Positions 21,532 to 35,200 of a stretch of 64,000 bases of DNA are shown here, piece by piece. The translations under genes and the position numbers were made by a program. Location of the stretch: the NCBI GenBank assembly GCA_010094045.1, contig ML986666.1, positions 62,001 through 126,000 of the forward strand, given 5' to 3'. Within the stretch, counting starts at the first letter, position 1; every line of letters starts with the position of its first letter. Below the pieces are notes generated by a model that was not told the DNA's origin, did not search any database, and was given only the letters and a program-made list of their open reading frames with translations. Source of the DNA: Lojkania enalia (lineage: Eukaryota; Ascomycota; Dothideomycetes; Pleosporales).

Positions 21532-22523
21532 TTACATGACCACGCATTTGCTTCCGCCCGCCGGCTCGCCGGGATTCTGGCTCTTCTCGATTTCGGCAAT
21601 CATGTTGTCGAATGCTTTCTGCACGTTCTCGTTGTACCGCGCGCTCGCCTCGGTCCATGCGCACTTGAACTCCTCGGCGAGCGCTTTGCCATCTTCCGGA
21701 GTGACTTGGCGCTGCTCGGGGCGCAGGTCGGACTTGTTGCCGACTATCACGAGGGGAACCCAATCGGTGCCCTGTATGAGAGATGATATATTAGCACTGT
21801 CGCGAGACTTTCAAACCCAGAGTCCAGTATTGTCGGCGAGGCTCCAAGCCGGGAAATTAAGGAAATGCAGGGCAAATCGGAGCGCTTACAAGGTGATTGA
21901 GGATCTTGTCCCGGATGATCCTGGCCATTTCGAAGCTCTGCTTGCTCGCTACCGAGTACACAATCATGTAGCCATGGATGCCGATGAAGTGTTTGGAGTT
22001 GAGAATACTGTATTCATCCTGAAATGGAGCGAAATCGTCAGTCGCCCCGTCCTCAAGAGCCTCAGCTTGAACGCTCAAACACACAGCGAGGAGAAGAAAG
22101 GAAAAGGGACGAGTGAAGGGCAGATGCGTATGCCGCAGCAGTATGGAGGGTGGGATGGGTGGGTGGGTGGGTGTGGGCCAGACGCATGCAGCGCATGGCG
22201 GCTGGGGGAAGAAAATGTGGGGTGATGGAAAAGAAAAAATGGCAAATGTACCTGTCCAGCAGTATCGATGATTTCGGTAGCAAAGTCCTGGTTCTTGTAG
22301 CGGATGATTTTGCTGAAAGTGTTCTCAATTGTCGGGTAGTAGCTCTCGACAAAGTGGCCGTCGACGAATTGGACCGTCAGACTCGACTTGCCTGTGGGGA
22401 GCGCACCGTTAGAGCTTCTTCTGTGGCCGCGGACGAGACCTGAGCACGCGCGTGTGCCCAGTGCTACTCACCGACAGCCCTGCTGCCCACGATGGCAATT
22501 TTTCTCTGCTTTGGTGCCGGCAT
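21532..22523 (-). CDS. rhbA: Rheb-family small GTPase
   Basis: Ras-like switch that activates TORC1 and in fungi also affects arginine uptake. Four exons (22523-22472, 22391-22252, 22018-21890, 21771-21532) join in phase to 186 residues. G1 reads GSRAVGKSSLT; as in Rheb the usual Gly12-Gly13 pair of Ras is replaced (here Arg-Ala). The effector loop has PTIENTF, G3 is DTAGQDEYSIL (the DEYS signature separates Rheb from Ras), G4 is VGNKSDL and the end is the CaaX box CVVM for farnesylation. The intron between exons 2 and 3 is 233 bp and holds a G-rich repeat. Identification is secure; the symbol follows Aspergillus use. Confidence 0.95.
22147..22178 (+). repeat. G-rich (GGGT)n tract in a rheb intron
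   Basis: Six GGG runs separated by one to three bases lie on the plus strand, opposite the transcript strand, within the second rheb intron. The spacing would allow a G-quadruplex in the template DNA; this is inferred from sequence only. Confidence 0.6.
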
Positions 22524-23881
22524 CTTCTTGCTCGCGGAGAGAGAGGCTCTGGAGGCGGCGGAGCGGGTCGCCAGAGTAGATGACGGTTGAGGGCCGGACG
22601 GACTGGATGGGATTGACTCGTGAGATGCTGATGCCTAAGAGCTACTGTACGCTTGCTCTTCCCCCAGCCAACTGCAGCTAGCTCTGGTAGACCTGCTTAG
22701 GTGCCAGCTCGGGATTCCGCCGTCACGCCCGCAGACGCGCGAGGGCCTCTTGCCGAGGGTGTGCGGTCCTGACTGACGACTATGGACCGGGTGACGGTGG
22801 TGGTGATGGCGCCCTGCAGAGCACGGATGGACCGATACACTCGACGAGAGGCTATCTAGGCCGAGTATCGTGAAGTGACAGAGGACGACGAACGGGGTGT
22901 GTGTCACCCAAAAAAACATGTGTATATATATAAATATATATATATATCTGTATCAAAGCTATAGCGTCATCCTGGCGCCGGCTGCGATGATATATCCACG
23001 CGGTGGTTGGGCTCGGGGCGGATTCACATCAGGTAATGGAATGCTAAAAGGATGCGCCCAAGCTTCACACCGTCTTCCTTTCACGCACACGCCTGCTACG
23101 CCCATTGCGCTCACTACGTCCGCTGCAGCTGGGCACACGGTACATCGACGCTGCACGACAAAGAAAGGGATGCCCTCGGTGGCATCGACATCCCTTCCCG
23201 CCTCCCCGAGAGCCTTTACTTGATAGTACTCTAGTTACTTTATCCGCCCGCCAAAGTGCCTTTCACATGCTGCTCGCCGAAAGCATCGTCGTCGCCCAGG
23301 ATGCGCCGGCCCGCCCGCTGCATCGAAGGCCGCCAGAAGAATCCGCAGATTGCTGCGCCGTCGGCACGCAGGGGGTTCACGATATTCGACAGAGGCCGTT
23401 TTTATATTTAAATAGCCATGCAAGCAACCGCAAGCCATCGCGTCACGGCAACCGAGTCGCTGGGAACCCGCCATTCAGCCCTAAACGCAAACTCCCCGTT
23501 CCTAGACTTTAGGCATCGTGGCAAATCGCGATCCATGCTTCCAACTTCCTACTTGGTCGGCCGCTGCATGTGCTCCCCTGCCTTGGCTACCTTAAGGTAC
23601 AAAGGAAAAATACCGTCTGCTATAAAGCCTAAAAGATCCCGAGGGCCAGGCTTGCTCACTTTAGCCCTCCCCCATATTTGCTTGTGAACCAACGTCTGGC
23701 ACATCTGGGGAAGAAACTTCTCAACCCGGGTATCATGCTGCAGCAATTACCCCAGCCAAACGCCTGCCAATGACGCAAATCACCAAATGAACCTCTTCCC
23801 CTTTCCAACTTCCGAGAATATATCCACGCCCCTCGAAATACGTGTCATGCCCCAACAACAAACCCGCCCTCCCATAGTAAT
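22524..23881. other. Intergenic region rheb / WAPL
   Basis: Contains an AT dinucleotide run at about 22922-22950. Several overlapping short frames look like chance; no gene is called. Confidence 0.45.
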
Positions 23882-26800
23882 CTACGACTCCGCCTTCTCC
23901 AGCTTTTCCACAACGAGCATCAGCCGCAGCGTGAAATTACGCCACGTCTCCCGCCCTTCCTCCCCCTCGAACTGGCTCGTCATCCGATCGACCTTCTCGT
24001 TGTAACTGACGAATTCCTTGATCTTCTCCACCAATGCATCCATCTTGTGTCCCGGCAGTCGTTTGCTGACCTTGCGCCGCACCATCTCGTTCAAGCAGAG
24101 ATTTCCAAGGAGAACAGTAAGATAGCCGATTGCTACGTTCGTTTGAGACTCTTCCAGAGAATCGGCCTATTGCAAGATCAGCATTGCGCAACATCACTGT
24201 AGGCGCCGAATAAACACACCTGAGCAGCTCGTTCCGATCCCTCGAGGAAGGTCATTGCCAACGCATCAATAAGTTCGTCACTATCGGCCGTCACGCTTCT
24301 CCTCGCCTGGTCGCTAAACTCCGCAAGATTAATCATGGCCCCAAGGCAGAGTATCAAACTCTCCAGCATTTCATTTCGCTGCTCCGCATCCACCTCGCGC
24401 CCCAATAACGTGAACCTGTGACTGATTGCCCTGGTCAGTGGCTGGACAAACGCTGGCCCAGCAAATGCTTCACAAGCTTTTGGTTTGTTGTTCGTGAGAG
24501 TCATGCAGAGGCGTACAGCCAACTTGATCGGTGAGGCGCCGCTAGTGTCGAAGAGGACGGGCATCATTTCCACCAACCGTCGCACGATATCATTAGACCA
24601 CGTTGCTTGCTTTGACAACGACGCAGCCTCCAGGACTGAAAATGCAAGGTTCAAAACCATATAATCTTGGGATGTGGCTACGCCCCCCTTTAGCCGCTCG
24701 CACGGCGCGGAGGATACGCGGAGGAGCTTGCCCACAATGTCTTCGCTGATAAGGGCCTCCGTACTGCCGGCTTTTCGAAGGCCAAGAAGGATCAGCTCCA
24801 ATGTCTTCAAGGCCACAATCTGCGGCGACACCTTCTTCGGTGTTTCTACTGACCAGATGGGTGAACCTTGAACGAGCGTCCGGACTCTTGTCACAGATTC
24901 TCGTCCAACCTTAGACATGTTAGTCTTTCGTTCCTTGGCAATTCTGCTGATATCTGTATCAATCTCTAGGAGATTCCAAACCGTTGCCATGCCGACAGAT
25001 TTGTGTATCTGCTCGAGTAACGTAGTACTGGCGGCGGATTGCACAAGGAAAGCTATTGCGACAATAGTGGTAAAGTCGAAGATGATCTCGCCGGTCGACG
25101 TTATACTCCTAAGAAATCGCTGGGCTAGGGCGGAATTTAGAAGCTGTTCAATGAACTCCTCTTCGGCCATTTGAGTGCAAAATTCAATCATCGCACTCCG
25201 CCGTACCGAACTTCCCAGACCTCCTTTTCCTGATATGTCATCGATTGCCGTCTGTGCCTCCATTTGAAACTTCTGATTCTGTCCCTGCTTACGAAGTTCA
25301 TGGATGCCTCGAACTTGGCTCGCGGGGTCATCCTCATCGTCGGAATCGGGGTTTGGAGCGTTGTTCGAAAGTAGACCAACAGAATCGTCAATTCCCATAG
25401 CCAAAAATAGCCCATCTTCTAGGTTGGCCTCCTCAAGATAGGACCTCTGACTCGCGTAAGTGACTCTGGCACCGCTATTTACGTGTAGAGTGTTCTGTAA
25501 AGTCTGCGAGTCCGATGGGTTTGTAGGGTCCACATCCATGTCATCAACCGCATTGGTAGTGGAACTAGGGGCGTTGAAAGTTGTCTGGGGTGCCTCCATA
25601 ATGTCCTCCTCTGCATCTTCGTCACTCCCACTATCGTCCTCTTCTATTGGTGCAGCTTGGATAAGCGTGTCTATCAACCTGGGCTTACGTGAATAGGCAG
25701 TCCGAGGAATATCTGATGATGATCTTGCCAATGTGGCAGTCGTACTACCAGGGCGGCGATCCGTCAATTGCAATCTCGAAATAGTCGGCATCCCTGGGGT
25801 TCCAGAATCCGATGTGTCTCCTAACAAATTGCCGAACATTTCTCGTTGACGAGGGGTAACAGATCCAGACATATTAGGCTTATTGGGCCGAGTCAAAGGG
25901 GTCGAAGGATTTCCTATATCGTACATTGTTTCATCCTCCAAATCAGTGACTACAACTGCTTTAGGGGCCGGCGGAGGCTTCGGTAAGGACTTGGGCGCAG
26001 ATCTGACTGCAAGCATTCCGTGGAGCTTCGCAGGAGAAGATTGACCCTTTACTATGGGAGGCAGAGAGGATGATGGCCCAGTCCGTATCCTAGTCCGGCT
26101 CGGCTTATTGACAATTGCATCGTTCGAAGTAGGTCCGACTGGTTTCGTAGTATGCTTCACAGTTTTAGGTGGTACATGGCCTGGAGATAGGCTGCTTTGG
26201 TTCTTTATAATTTTATGACCCCGCGCAGGAACCGCACTCTCCTCGTTATTCTCTATGATAGCGCCGTCACGGCGTGTAGCCGTTGACAATTGGCTGGAGC
26301 CCTGCCTCTTCCGCTTCTTCGAACTAGTTGATTCATCTGAATCAATTTGTAAGCCCGGTGAGAGCTGACCAGAGCCTGGTGCTGTGGTAGGGGATTTCGG
26401 CTGCGGGAATGGTGCAGGACGAGGTCTTCGTGGCGTGCGCAGTTCATTGTCAGATGGGACATCGAAAATGTCAACTTCGGCAGAAGGTTTGGCCGAATCC
26501 TTCTTTGGTGGGAGGCTTATATTACTCTTAGTTTTCTTGTGTGAAACTGAAGGCAATGGAGCAGGAGTTGTTGCTCGCGATAGAACCTTGGGCTTGGAGG
26601 CTGGTGGTTTCGCTCTTTGGGTTGCTTTCTGTTGCCCACCCTGCGATCCGGATGGGACCTTGGGAGTCTTCGCTCGCGGTTGAGGCATTGCTATTGGATT
26701 GTCTGATGAGATGTTTTGCGATCCTTCGTTCTTCGGCAGGGTCTTGGAAGATTGAACAGGCCGGCACAGTGTCTCTGACTTGTGTGACGACTTTAAGCCC

Positions 26801-27198
26801 TTCATGGGCCGCCGCTTGGGTAGAGATGCCTCATCTCCGGAAGATGGCACCTCGAAGTCATCGACCGGGGGGTTCTTCTGGAGCGGCTCCTTCCTCGTCG
26901 GCACGGGCGTCGGCGCGGGCTGTAATACATCGTCGTCCGAGGGTACATCGAAGATGTCGTGAGTCGTGGGAGATTTAAGGGACTTTGCGTGAGGCGCGCC
27001 GGACGTACTCCGCTCGCCAACTGCCGATGCTGTCCTTTGTAACCGTCCGTTTAACGCTGTATGCTTCCGTGGCCGCTCGGGAGACGGCGCGTCATCGTTC
27101 CAGGAAATGCTCGTGGCAGGCCGCGCCGATCTACCATAAGTCGCGAGCTTTTTGCGGCGGTCGGTCGTCGTAAAGGCGGAGGACATAGCCATCACCAT
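23882..27198 (-). CDS. WAPL: WAPL-like cohesin release factor
   Basis: Predicted regulator that opens cohesin rings and removes cohesin from chromatin, with effects on sister-chromatid cohesion and heterochromatin. A long exon (27198-24220) and a 95-codon last exon (24166-23882) are joined across a 53-bp intron to 1087 residues. The first roughly 640 residues are disordered, rich in Ser, Pro and Lys, with repeated acidic motifs DIFDVPSDDD, DFEVPSSGDE and DIFDVPSDNE. The C-terminal about 430 residues form the helical WAPL domain, e.g. EEEFIEQLLNSALAQRFLRS and ESLILCLGAMINLAEFS. Three in-frame Met codons lie at the start (27198, 27192, 27186), so the exact N-terminus is uncertain. Assignment rests on domain architecture and motif wording. 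Confidence 0.85.
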
Positions 27199-27784
27199 GG
27201 GGGCGGAATCAAAGCCCGTGGGGTTGTGGACTGCAGGGAATTATTGGGCGCGCATGCTATTTCGAGCGATGGCGAAAAGGCGAAACGTCGACGAGAGACG
27301 TGGGAAGCACAGAGTGCCGGCAAGCGCCTAGGAGCCAAACCGCACAAGAGATCAAAGGCCACGGGTCGGCAGAAGAATGTTTTGGTTTGGCTGTTTTGGG
27401 TGATGCCGTGAAAGCGAGCGTCTGCATGAGCGCAATGACGGAGGCGGTTGTGTTGTGGCTGCACAGAATCCCTCAAACGGCCCACAGACTCGGAAGCAGG
27501 GTCTGAGCGAGGGCCTGCCAAGCCGCTACCCACGAACGCGGAAAGCGTCAACTTCTGGGTGATGGAGTTCGCCGATGGTCACGAGCCTGGGCCTCCAGTG
27601 CCATTCTGCCTTGTCGTCACCGTTCTTTCTCAGTTTTACCGCTTGTCCCGTTTGTCCATGAGCGATTGATGCTCGAGTCCCCCTTTAGTCATTGTATAGC
27701 ACTCAAGATATAGTATTTTCAAATCATTTACCCAATATAGAGCCGCCCCCCCGTGCCTCAAAGCTCGAATCGCCGTTGACCCAA
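27199..27784. other. Divergent promoter region WAPL / FUR1
   Basis: Shared upstream region of two divergent genes; no coding or repeat signal recognised. Confidence 0.5.
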
Positions 27785-28677
<893 letters not shown>

Positions 28678-29014
28678 ACTATGACAGCATATAATACTAA
28701 GAATATCGACCCTAGACCCTGGAACAGAGTCAAGGTATTAATACTGCGCTATCCTATTTCGTTGGATCCACAATGCTGTGCCTCAAGGGCGTATGGCAAA
28801 CTGAACTAGTGCACTAGGTAATGACAAATGAATAGGTTAACATATCAATTTCAATGTCCGAGCAGTTTGCCATATACGATTTTACCTAGATCCGATCGCA
28901 TATAGCAATGCCAAGAGATAACTGGTATACCCCAACGCCGTAATGTAACCTGCTTTTATCCCTTGCTCAGATAACCAATGTGTTATACATGTAAAGCACA
29001 ACGATAGAATGTTC
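28678..29014. other. Convergent 3' region FUR1 / ELF1
   Basis: Between two convergent stop codons; nothing further seen. Confidence 0.45.
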
Positions 29015-29582
29015 TCATTCGTCGTCGGCATATTCACCCTCTGCGTCTAGGTCGTCTTCTACGATGAAGCCGTCGTTCAAGCCTTCCCCGTCTCCACCTC
29101 CACCGCCTATAGGAGTAGGTCTCGCTAGCGCTCCGCTCCGATTTACGGATCGTGATGTGGCTGCGCCGGCGGCGGCTTCCTTAGCGACAGCATCGCAGGC
29201 ATCAATCCAGTCAGCGTATACGTCGACGGGCGCAGAAAGATCTGCGACTCGTCAGCCCTCAAGTCCTCACCAAGTCTTGGAGAAGGAAAATTACAGTTAA
29301 TGTTCGTCTGGAACGTCTGTCCGCATACTTTGCACTGCAAGTTCCCAACCCCAGTCTTTTTGTCTATCGTGACGGACACGGAGTTCTCATGGTTGCAGAA
29401 GAGACACTGAAAGGTTGTAGGAAGCTTCTCTTTCTACAGAAGATATTAGCAACATATTTTGGAGACTAAAAAATGTTCCGCGCACCTTCTTGGGGCCCTG
29501 CGGCTTGCGAGACGACTTCTTTCGCTTTCCCTACAATATATGAGCCTTGTCGCGGAGTGAGGATGGGGGGCTTGCCGACCAT
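29015..29582 (-). CDS. ELF1: Transcription elongation factor Elf1 (ELOF1)
   Basis: Small zinc protein that travels with RNA polymerase II and aids elongation through nucleosomes and transcription-coupled repair. Exons on the minus strand are 29582-29580 (the ATG alone), 29530-29486, 29433-29295 and 29241-29015, giving 137 residues. The basic tail [15 protein letters not shown] is followed by the zinc ribbon CLFC...CKVC and [16 protein letters not shown], all hallmarks of Elf1. A glycine-rich and acidic C-terminal extension ends in [18 protein letters not shown] sequence typical of fungi. The first intron directly follows the start codon and would use a non-consensus donor (GTCGGC), so the start exon is the least certain part. 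Confidence 0.9.
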
Positions 29583-30147
29583 TGTGAATTCAATATACAG
29601 CAGGTAAGCTTTGGTGTTGGCGCGCGGCGTTCGCCTTGAAGATGGAAAGGTGCTTTGTGGTGCAGCTCGACGACAAGGCCAAACGTTCCAAGGTTGGGCG
29701 TGAATGCGCGCTGGTGGTGAGCTCCGATGCCGAGGCGGCTCACCGCCCTCGCAGTTGCTCAATGCGTCGATAAGCCCCGCCAATCACCGATAGGCAAACC
29801 TGTAGTCACTAGGCCAGTCGTCACCTGGCCGCCTCTCTCCCTCCCCTCCCTTCCTCTCCTTGCTCCCTTCTGATTTCTCTCTCTTCATCGAACAGATTTG
29901 TCCATTTCCTTCCTCTGAGAACCTATAGGGAGGGGGTTTGGCCGCTATTTTCGCAGCTTGCTTCTGTATCTAACTAGACATTCTCACAGCTACCATAACC
30001 CTTCTACTCCCCACCCACACACCCCCGCAATCAACACGTCTTTGTCTTAAGACTTTGGCGGAAGCAGGCGGAGTGGTCACACTAGATACTACGCTCCCCA
30101 CTTTCTAGCTGTCTTTGTTCATTATTTTGAAAGGATCACGGACAAAC
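29583..30147. other. Divergent promoter region ELF1 / URC1 homologue
   Basis: Pyrimidine-rich stretches at 29820-29900 are typical of fungal promoters; no gene seen. Confidence 0.5.
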
Positions 30148-32264
30148 ATGTCTACCGAGAGTTCGCATGAAACTCTTCTCAAAGAGCTCCTGGAGGGCAT
30201 GAATGCGCTTCGGAGGGAAAACGCGCAACTCGTCGCCACCGTAGACGGAATCAACGGGCGTGTAAATATGCTTGCCGGCGTCAAACAGCTACAGGATGAA
30301 GCCGCAAGTGTAGGCTCAAATGGCATTTCTAAGGAGGAGAAGGTACAGGAGGTGAAGCGTGAGCAGACCGTAGAAGCTGTTAGTCAGCAGTATGATCAAT
30401 CGCCGGCCCAAGTCGCTCCCTCCCCTCGAAGGGAGAGCTTTTCAAAGATATCAAAGATCATCTTGACTTCGTACCCCGGCCAAGCCGGCGTTGATCCGTT
30501 GCCCATGAACTGGGGTCACAAAGACTTCAGCGTGAGAGGACCCGTTGTCGTATCTAGACACCCGAGCACAATCCGTAGACGTAACGGTATGTTCCACCCA
30601 CGCGTATGGTTCAGTATGTTCGCTAACACAACCAAGCAATTGGTGCCCATGGAGGCTCATACTCCATTTACCATGCTCTCGCCGTAGCCAGCAAGAACCT
30701 CGATGTGGACCACAAACCCGACTTCACCAACACTGAACCTGCAGCCCAAATCGGGCCCTTCCCGCAATGGAGCGACAAGAAGAAAATCGTTGCCATGGAT
30801 CCAGTGGGCCATCTTTCCCCTTGGCTGTTCAAGGATGTGATGCAGAAGGAGGATATTGAAATCCGACCAACGATAGCCATCACTCGGGCCCATATGAAGC
30901 TCCCAGAACTGGAGACCAGTGTGCAGAAGGGTCGCCTCGTGCCCGACGGAAAAATATGCTTGAACGAAACCGGAGAGCTTGCTGTGACCAAAGTTGCTGT
31001 GGAGCCTGTGTGGTATCTTCCAGGGGTGGCAGAAAGATTCGGCATCGGTAAGTGGCTTTTCGGGTATATCGCACCGGTATTGACGACGCTTTGGCTGACG
31101 GATACCACTAGACGAGGGCACTCTCCGTCGATCGCTGTTTGAGGAGACAGGCGGTTCCTATCCTGAGCTTATCACTCGCCATGATATCAAGCTCTTCCTC
31201 CCTCCAATCGGCGGGCTGACAGTTTATATATTCGGTGATCCGGCAAAGATGGCCGATCCAAACGTCCGCCTCGCTCTTCGGGTCCATGATGAGTGCAATG
31301 GCAGTGACGTCTTCGGCTCCGATATCTGCACATGTCGACCCTATCTAATCTTTGGTGTCGAGGAGGCCGTCAAGGAAGCACAAAAGGGCGGCAGCGGTGT
31401 TGTCATCTATTTTAGGAAAGAGGGACGAGCACTTGGCGAGGTGACCAAGTATCTTGTATACAACGCCCGGAAGCGAGGGGACGACCGAGCCAGCGAGTAC
31501 TTCAAGCGAACGGAGAACATTGCGGGAGTCAAGGACATGAGGTTCCAGGCCCTGATGCCGGACGTGAGTATCCATGCCCCTGTTCTCGCTCCTAGCTGTA
31601 GCTACAAGACCTTGTCCCTGCCGATCTAAGTACCGGTACTGACGATCACACCACGACAGATTCTTCACTGGCTCGGCATCACTAAGATTGATCGTATGCT
31701 GAGCATGTCCAAGTAAGTTTCGCCTCCACATTTCTGCAGCTAGCCCCTCCCCTCCCCGCCCTCCGCTTACTACGGATCATATCATACATAACGACGGTCT
31801 GACGGGTGGCGTAGCATGAAGCACGATGCGATAGTCGAACAAGGTATCCCGATCCACGAACGTGTCCCCATTCCCGATGAGATGATTCCGGAGGACAGCC
31901 GTGTCGAGATCGACGCCAAGATCCACGCTGGCTACTGTAAGTCATTCTCTCAAGAATTAGCAACAATCTCCGCTTGCAGGGAGCTCCTCCCAAAAAGAAG
32001 GGAAAAAAAAAAAAAAAAAAAAAATTCGGATCATCGTTTTCTCTTTTCTTGTGAACCGAAATGCTAACGTGAAAATTCTCTTGCAGTCACGACGGGTACG
32101 GTGATGTCGCTAGAGGAGCTAGCAAAGGTTAAAGGCCGCGGTTGGGAAGACATCGACGTAGGTTTCTCCCCAGTTCGTTCCTAACACTCCCTTCTTACCT
32201 TTTTTTTCTTTTCCATCATCCGCGAGGGGAAATGAGCCGTGCTGACTCCCAATCATAGCATTGA
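30148..32264 (+). CDS. URC1: URC1-type GTP cyclohydrolase II homologue
   Basis: Belongs to the branch of the GTP cyclohydrolase II superfamily that in Lachancea kluyveri (Urc1) is needed for uracil degradation, rather than to the riboflavin enzyme Rib1. Seven exons (30148-30586, 30637-31047, 31112-31563, 31660-31712, 31815-31936, 32087-32157, 32259-32264) join in phase to 517 residues; the last codes only for His and stop. About 100 N-terminal residues are coiled-coil or disordered, then NAIGAHGGSYSIYHALAVA. The GCHII core shows the three zinc cysteines in DECNGSDVFGSDICTC, the FRKEGRALGE loop (RQEGRGIG-like in bacteria) and a DMR aligning with the catalytic Asp-x-Arg. The fifth intron contains an A tract of about 22 bases. 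FUR1 is nearby. Confidence 0.88.
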
Positions 32265-35200
32265 GCGATGGTGTTATTAGGGGGGGGCCATAGGTTGAAT
32301 ATGAATGGTTGTGGAGGATGTGGTCACCTGGACACTTTCATGTAGGCCGCAATTGGCTTTTACTACTTATAAGCATGACTTCAACTTCTACGCGCCGTTT
32401 CCGCGGTACTGCGCTCGCTCGCGTAGGTACGCATCGGGTCTTTGGGCCATGAGGACAAGCAACCAAGCAAAAACCGCAGCGGCAGCAGCGACAAGGTATG
32501 AGTACCCCACGGCCAAAGCCGATAAGGAAATAAAATAAAATAAAACAAAATAAATTGTCTGAATTCATTTTTTGCCCGTCTTTGTCTCCCGCGGTAAATT
32601 CGTGTTGGCATTTCCCGGTTTTTCTCGTAAGCCCGGTTGGTATTTGCTTCTGCCGCGATACAATCATGCCGATGGCGCTTTCAGCACTATGCGCCGCTGA
32701 CGATGGTCTCTCACCGATGGAAATATCTCACTCTGCCTAGTTTCTACGGCCGTCCACGTAGGAAAATTGGTCGAAAGGGGATTCGGCGCCGTCTAAATGG
32801 GACATACCCTTTCTGTCTTCCTGGACGTGCGTCCCCTCGCATCACGCACGCATCTGCAACAGCGCTTCTGCATTTCAAGCCGCTCGCTCACCAGGGACCT
32901 GTCTATCCGTCAATCTGTCTAGTACTGCTCACTCATCTGCTCGACCCCCACTAAACGCGGAATTATAGAGCAAAATAACACCATCAAGGATCCCATTCAG
33001 TAACGCGCTACCTCCCTCTGATATCGTGCATACCAAACCACATTCTTCCCTGTTCTCCTTATTTACGTAGCCACACTCACGCTTAGATTCATACATACAT
33101 TCATAGTTTGTTAGTTAATTTTCAAACCCGGCCGGCACGTACCGGAGCGGCCCGCTTGGTCTCGACCGCCCTCGCCTCCCACCTCATCCACATTCATCTA
33201 TGGCCCAGACGCTACACCCGTACTAAACTTCGGGATATACATATATGACATCTGTAGGTGGGAAACGAAAAACGCACATGCGTGCAGTCGAGAATTCGAC
33301 AAGAACTTGAATTCGAACTCGACACGTGAGATGGCCAGGTCTAATCCCGTCCAGAGGTCTTGATATGCAGGTAGGATGGGAAGGTGGCGGATATACCGAA
33401 CGGCAGTGCGTCCACGAGTACGAAGTCAGTTAGCATCTAGTGTGCTTATGTATCTATATCAGTGTGTATATGTGGATTTACGGGATGTGAGTGAGTGGGA
33501 CGGGAAGGGTAGGGTAGGCCCACTATGCGGGCGTGGCTGGATGTGGTGTTGCGGAACGACGGACGGGGTGTTGTAGGGACGCTGTTTTCGGGAAGAGATC
33601 AGCGGAAAGGGAAGGACAGCGAGGGCGATCTGCGGTCTGGCTAGATAGACATGGCTGTGGTCTTCTGCGGGGATTATTTTTTTTACCACACACGGTTTGA
33701 GAGCGGGCATTGTGGTATGAGAGGGGGAGAGCAATTTTTTTCCTCGGTGGTGTGATGGGTTGCGCTGGAAATGTATACCATTGCGACTCCTGGGGCTTTT
33801 CTCTTGTGGTGTTAAGGTTTGGCGGTTGATGGGGGAATTGATTGATGGACTATGGCTATGGCTATGGCTATGGTGCTGGTAGTAGAGCTGTCACCGTCGA
33901 CTTGTTAACCTTAACCGCCGAGCTGGTGCATCCGGAAGTGGTACATGTGCGATGAATTAGTATATGTGGCTAATGCTGCTCTTTCATAACGGACTGGGCA
34001 GCATGGCATAGGCTTGCCTCTAGGCTGCATCCGACGTGCAGTACATGGAACTACTAAATCAGCTGGTCGATGTATACTCGGGACTTGAAGACGCGTCGTC
34101 CGAGGTCGTGTTCAGAGGCGAGACTCGAGACTCGAGACTCGAGACTCAAGACCCGAGACTCAAGACCATCAGGGAAAACCACTGCCGGGATCTGTACAAA
34201 GCGCAAAGTTGCGTGAAGTGAAGCTTGTGTCTCGTCTCGTGGAAGCGGCTCCGCCCCACTCTGGAGGGACAGGAGCTGAGGGCAGAGTTATGCCGAGAAT
34301 CAAGCAGATTCAATCTCCCGAGGCGGCGGTGGGGCGGAGGAAAGGTTACAAATCAGAGTCATAGATAGCAGCTCCTAAAAGCCTTCATATGGATATAACT
34401 AATGCCGAGGATGCTGAGGGCATGGTGAGACGGGCAGCGGTCGTTGGAGGCATTCAACGAGTGGTTATGCGCCCACACCCGCCCCCGACGTGGCCGCCGC
34501 TTAATCGTTGCAACGTGGGAATGAGGGCGGATAGAACTCAGCAGTCGACGAGAGGACGGTTAAGAAGCCAAACGAGCTACGATGCGATGATGGATGGATC
34601 AAAGGAGTGACGAGTGGGAGACGAGGCTCGTGTTGTGTTCTTAATGTCCGGGCGAGTCGCACGAAGGAACTGGAAGGCGACTGTACCTGCCGCTTCGCAA
34701 TGGAAAATTGTGTGCCGCAATGCGTATGTGTGAGCGTGAGCTGGAATCCACCGCCGGCGCCGTGCCGGAACGAGGGGACCGGGGACGATGGCACAGGCCG
34801 ACGACATCGTAAACCGCAACCGTCATACCATGCCATACGTATCCCGTCCATTGTCGGTGGCACGCACCGTCTCGTGATCCTAATCGATAGCTAGATAGTG
34901 GAGGATAAGGCAGAAGGGCCCTCAGCCCTTTTTGGAAGCCCACAGCGCCTGGCCCTGGGAAATACCAATAATAGTGTGGCTGTTTTTTTGCTCTCCCGGA
35001 GTCCCCCATCCCAACATACAGTACATACGCATCCATGACGGATGCATTTGTTGAATGCGCGCCTCGCCCAGCCGGTTCGACAGCCATCAGAGAGCGTGAC
35101 CCTGCCAGCCTCCCAAGGATCCCGCACTCCCGACAAACAAGTGCTGATGCCAATCAGGGGCGTCTTGCCTCAATAACTCAGTCGCTGGATACGGCTGCCT

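Noticed and set aside
34501..35153. Minus-strand frames of 120 and 170 residues in the 3.4-kb gene-free interval
   Set aside because: They overlap each other in different frames and have no domain, signal or splice support.
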